DNA from: Alloactinosynnema sp. L-07
Lineage (GTDB): Bacteria > Actinomycetota > Actinomycetes > Mycobacteriales > Pseudonocardiaceae
Assembly: GCF_900070365.1 (NCBI RefSeq)
Contig: NZ_LN850107.1
Span: forward strand, 3,596,001 to 3,660,000
Direction: 5' to 3'
Length of the DNA stretch: 64,000 bases
Shown: piece after piece, positions 62,560 to 64,000 of the stretch
How positions within the stretch are numbered: position 1 is the stretch's first letter
Layout of the letters: each line of letters opens with the position of its first letter
Position numbers and translations under genes: made by a program
Notes under the pieces: generated by a model
Told to the model about the DNA's origin: nothing
Databases searched by the model: none
What the model saw: the letters and a program-made list of their open reading frames with translations, nothing else

Positions 62560-63606
62560 GCCACCCCGCGCAGGCCCACCCCGACCACCAGCGCCCCCAC
62601 GCCCGCCTACGGCTCCGTACCCGCCAACAGCCCCACGTCCACCGCGAGCACTCCCTTGCCCGCCAACAACTCCACGCCCGCCACCAGCACCCCCACGCCC
62701 TATGGCGCCACGCCCAGTACCAGCGCCACCGCGCCCACCCGAAGATCCAGGCCCACCCACTGCGCCACCGCGCCCGTCGACGGCACCACGCCCGCCGCCA
62801 GCCCCGCCGCGCCCATCCACAGCGCGCCCGCCACCAACGCCCCCTTGCGCACCGGCACCACGGCCACCGCCGCCACCCGCGACAGAACGGCTCCCAGCAC
62901 CACGCCCACCACCCGGGTGGCCGGCACCGTCCCGATACCCGCTCCCGCCTACCCGACCCCCACCACCCTCGCCCCCGCCGGGGCCATACCCCCCGCGCGC
63001 GCCCACACCGCTTCCCCCGCCAACGCGCCCTGCTTCCCCGACACCCCGTCCGCCGGCCCCCGAATGACCACCATCGACACGAGGACGTCCACCACCAGCA
63101 CCGGAATGCCCGACCCCACCGGCCTGCCCGCCGCCAGTTCCCCTACCGCCTCCGTCGGCACCAGTGCGCCCGGCTCCGCCTGCGGCCCCACGGCCACCCG
63201 GCACACCCCGCCCACCGCCTGCTGCGCCACGAGCACCAGCGCCGGTGCCACCGCGTGCGCTCCCCCGACCGTTCTGCCCGACTCCACCTGGCGTCCGACG
63301 ACCACCAGATCCAGCGACTCCAGATTCCCCGCCACGCCCAGCAGCGCCCCGGGGATCCACACCACGGCCTGCACCTCGGCCGCCTGCACTACTGCCACCG
63401 CCATCGTGTCCACCGGCGCCGGAGCCACCACGACCGCTCCCCGCAGCCCGCTGATCACCACGCCCGCGCGCATTCCCAGCGCCCTGCGCACCCCCAGACC
63501 CGCGAGGCGGCGAACCGCCTCCAGCCCCCCTCGGCTGAGCACCCCGCGACTCCCCATCGCGTGCCGAGTCACCTCGGCTCGGCGGCTCCCCGTTGCGACC
63601 CGACAT
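62560..63606 (-). other. In-frame Gly/Arg-rich extension upstream of FtsI
   Basis: The ftsI frame remains open for 349 codons above the ATG at 62559, to an ATG at 63606 that overlaps an upstream stop as TGATG and has GAGGGTG before it. The predicted extension is about half glycine with Arg, Ala, Ser and Val, in RGG- and GGRGA-like units, and starts SGRNGEPPSRGDSARDGE. It uses many T-ending codons (GGT, CGT, GCT), unlike the rest of the window. A second minus-strand frame (62949-63572 and 62700-62927) has almost only G or C at third positions but contains a stop and gives only Val/Ala/Gly-rich products. Whether any of this is translated is unresolved. Confidence 0.4.
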
Positions 63607-64000
63607 CAGACACCCTCATCCTGCCCGGAACTCACCAAACCAGCGGCCGTACCGGCACTCCCACGCCGCCCAGCCGCCAGCCCCACACCTTCACGGCGCT
63701 CCCACACCGTCCAAGCCCACTCAACCCCACGCCCTACGGCGCAAACCTCACACGCACCCACCCAATCCAGACCAACCCCACGCCCCCCAACGCGGTGTTC
63801 ACACCCACCAACCACCGCGCGGCGATCACACCCTCGGACCGCCAAAGCAGCACGAACTCCAAGCCCCGCAACGCGCCCCTTGCTGACGGAACGGAAGGAC
63901 GAGGGCGCGAGCGTCTCGCTCTGCGCGCCTGCCAACCCACCACCCGATCCGCCACTCGCCAACCGACCACTCGCCTGCTGGCAACCCGCCAAGCCACGAC
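63606..64000 (-). other. Unresolved region at window edge upstream of FtsI
   Basis: This 395-base stretch would normally hold ftsL or the end of its neighbour, but no FtsL-like helix plus coiled coil is visible. One minus-strand frame (stop at 63606) is open to the window edge and overlaps the next ATG. Its product is rich in Gly, Arg and Val with scattered Cys and Trp, and codon use is poor. A second frame ending at 63734 (EFVLLWRSEGVIAARWLVGV) is equally weak. I see no gene that can be supported here. Confidence 0.3.

Noticed and set aside
62558..63067. Proline-rich plus-strand frame near the right edge
   Set aside because: It is the complement of the glycine-rich region, has mixed third positions with many A, and lacks a ribosome site.

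Overview
This is high-GC actinobacterial DNA, most likely from the order Pseudonocardiales. The signs are strong G/C bias at third codon positions, many GTG starts, an XRE/DUF397 pair, DivIVA/Wag31 and SepF beside ftsZ, a meso-DAP-type MurE (DNPR motif) and a SAM-IV riboswitch. The genus cannot be fixed from the sequence alone. No rRNA, tRNA, CRISPR array or intact insertion sequence was seen.

Region 1 (1-988): a crotonase-family gene ends inside a 168-bp palindromic element, one of four copies in the window (821, 21285, 36775, 44555).

Region 2 (996-20654): an extracellular contractile injection system (eCIS, phage-tail-like particle). A divergent promoter region near 19484-19671 faces two ways. 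To the right it drives a Pvc16-like tube terminator (DUF4255) and a PAAR tip. To the left it drives sheath, tube, a conserved 129-residue protein, a 50-residue DUF6760 protein, a DUF4157 metallopeptidase-like protein, two more tube paralogues, a LysM tube-baseplate adaptor, VgrG-like spike, gp25, baseplate J, a tail protein I-like protein and a zinc-ribbon/collagen-like/discoidin membrane protein. An Ig-like membrane protein and a secreted propeller protein lie at the far end, with two ordinary genes between. No AAA+ ATPase, tape measure or fibre gene was recognised.

Region 3 (20641-31993): accessory and housekeeping genes. These include an unknown 185-residue protein, an ACT-GNAT fusion, succinic semialdehyde dehydrogenase, a large ATPase-LuxR regulator, an XRE/DUF397 regulatory module, a P-loop-less uridine-kinase-like protein and a winged-helix/PQG-rich protein.

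Region 4 (32064-43828): rluD-like and lspA, a SAM-IV riboswitch controlling a class V aminotransferase, a K+/H+ antiporter, DUF167, a TetR/SRPBCC divergent pair with two visible operators, a polytopic membrane protein, a class B penicillin-binding protein, GNAT, ABM monooxygenase and an MFS exporter.

Region 5 (43909-64000): the division and cell-wall (dcw) cluster, all on the minus strand. Transcription runs from high to low coordinates: ftsI, murE, murF, mraY, murD, ftsW, murG, murC, ftsQ, a DinB-like gene, ftsZ, pgeF, yggS-like, sepF, yggT, divIVA, and a membrane protein. From murF to ftsQ every junction is a short start/stop overlap, so the lipid II synthesis and septal machinery is translationally coupled. 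ftsI as given here carries a one-base frameshift in a C-run and an unusual in-frame Gly/Arg-rich upstream extension.
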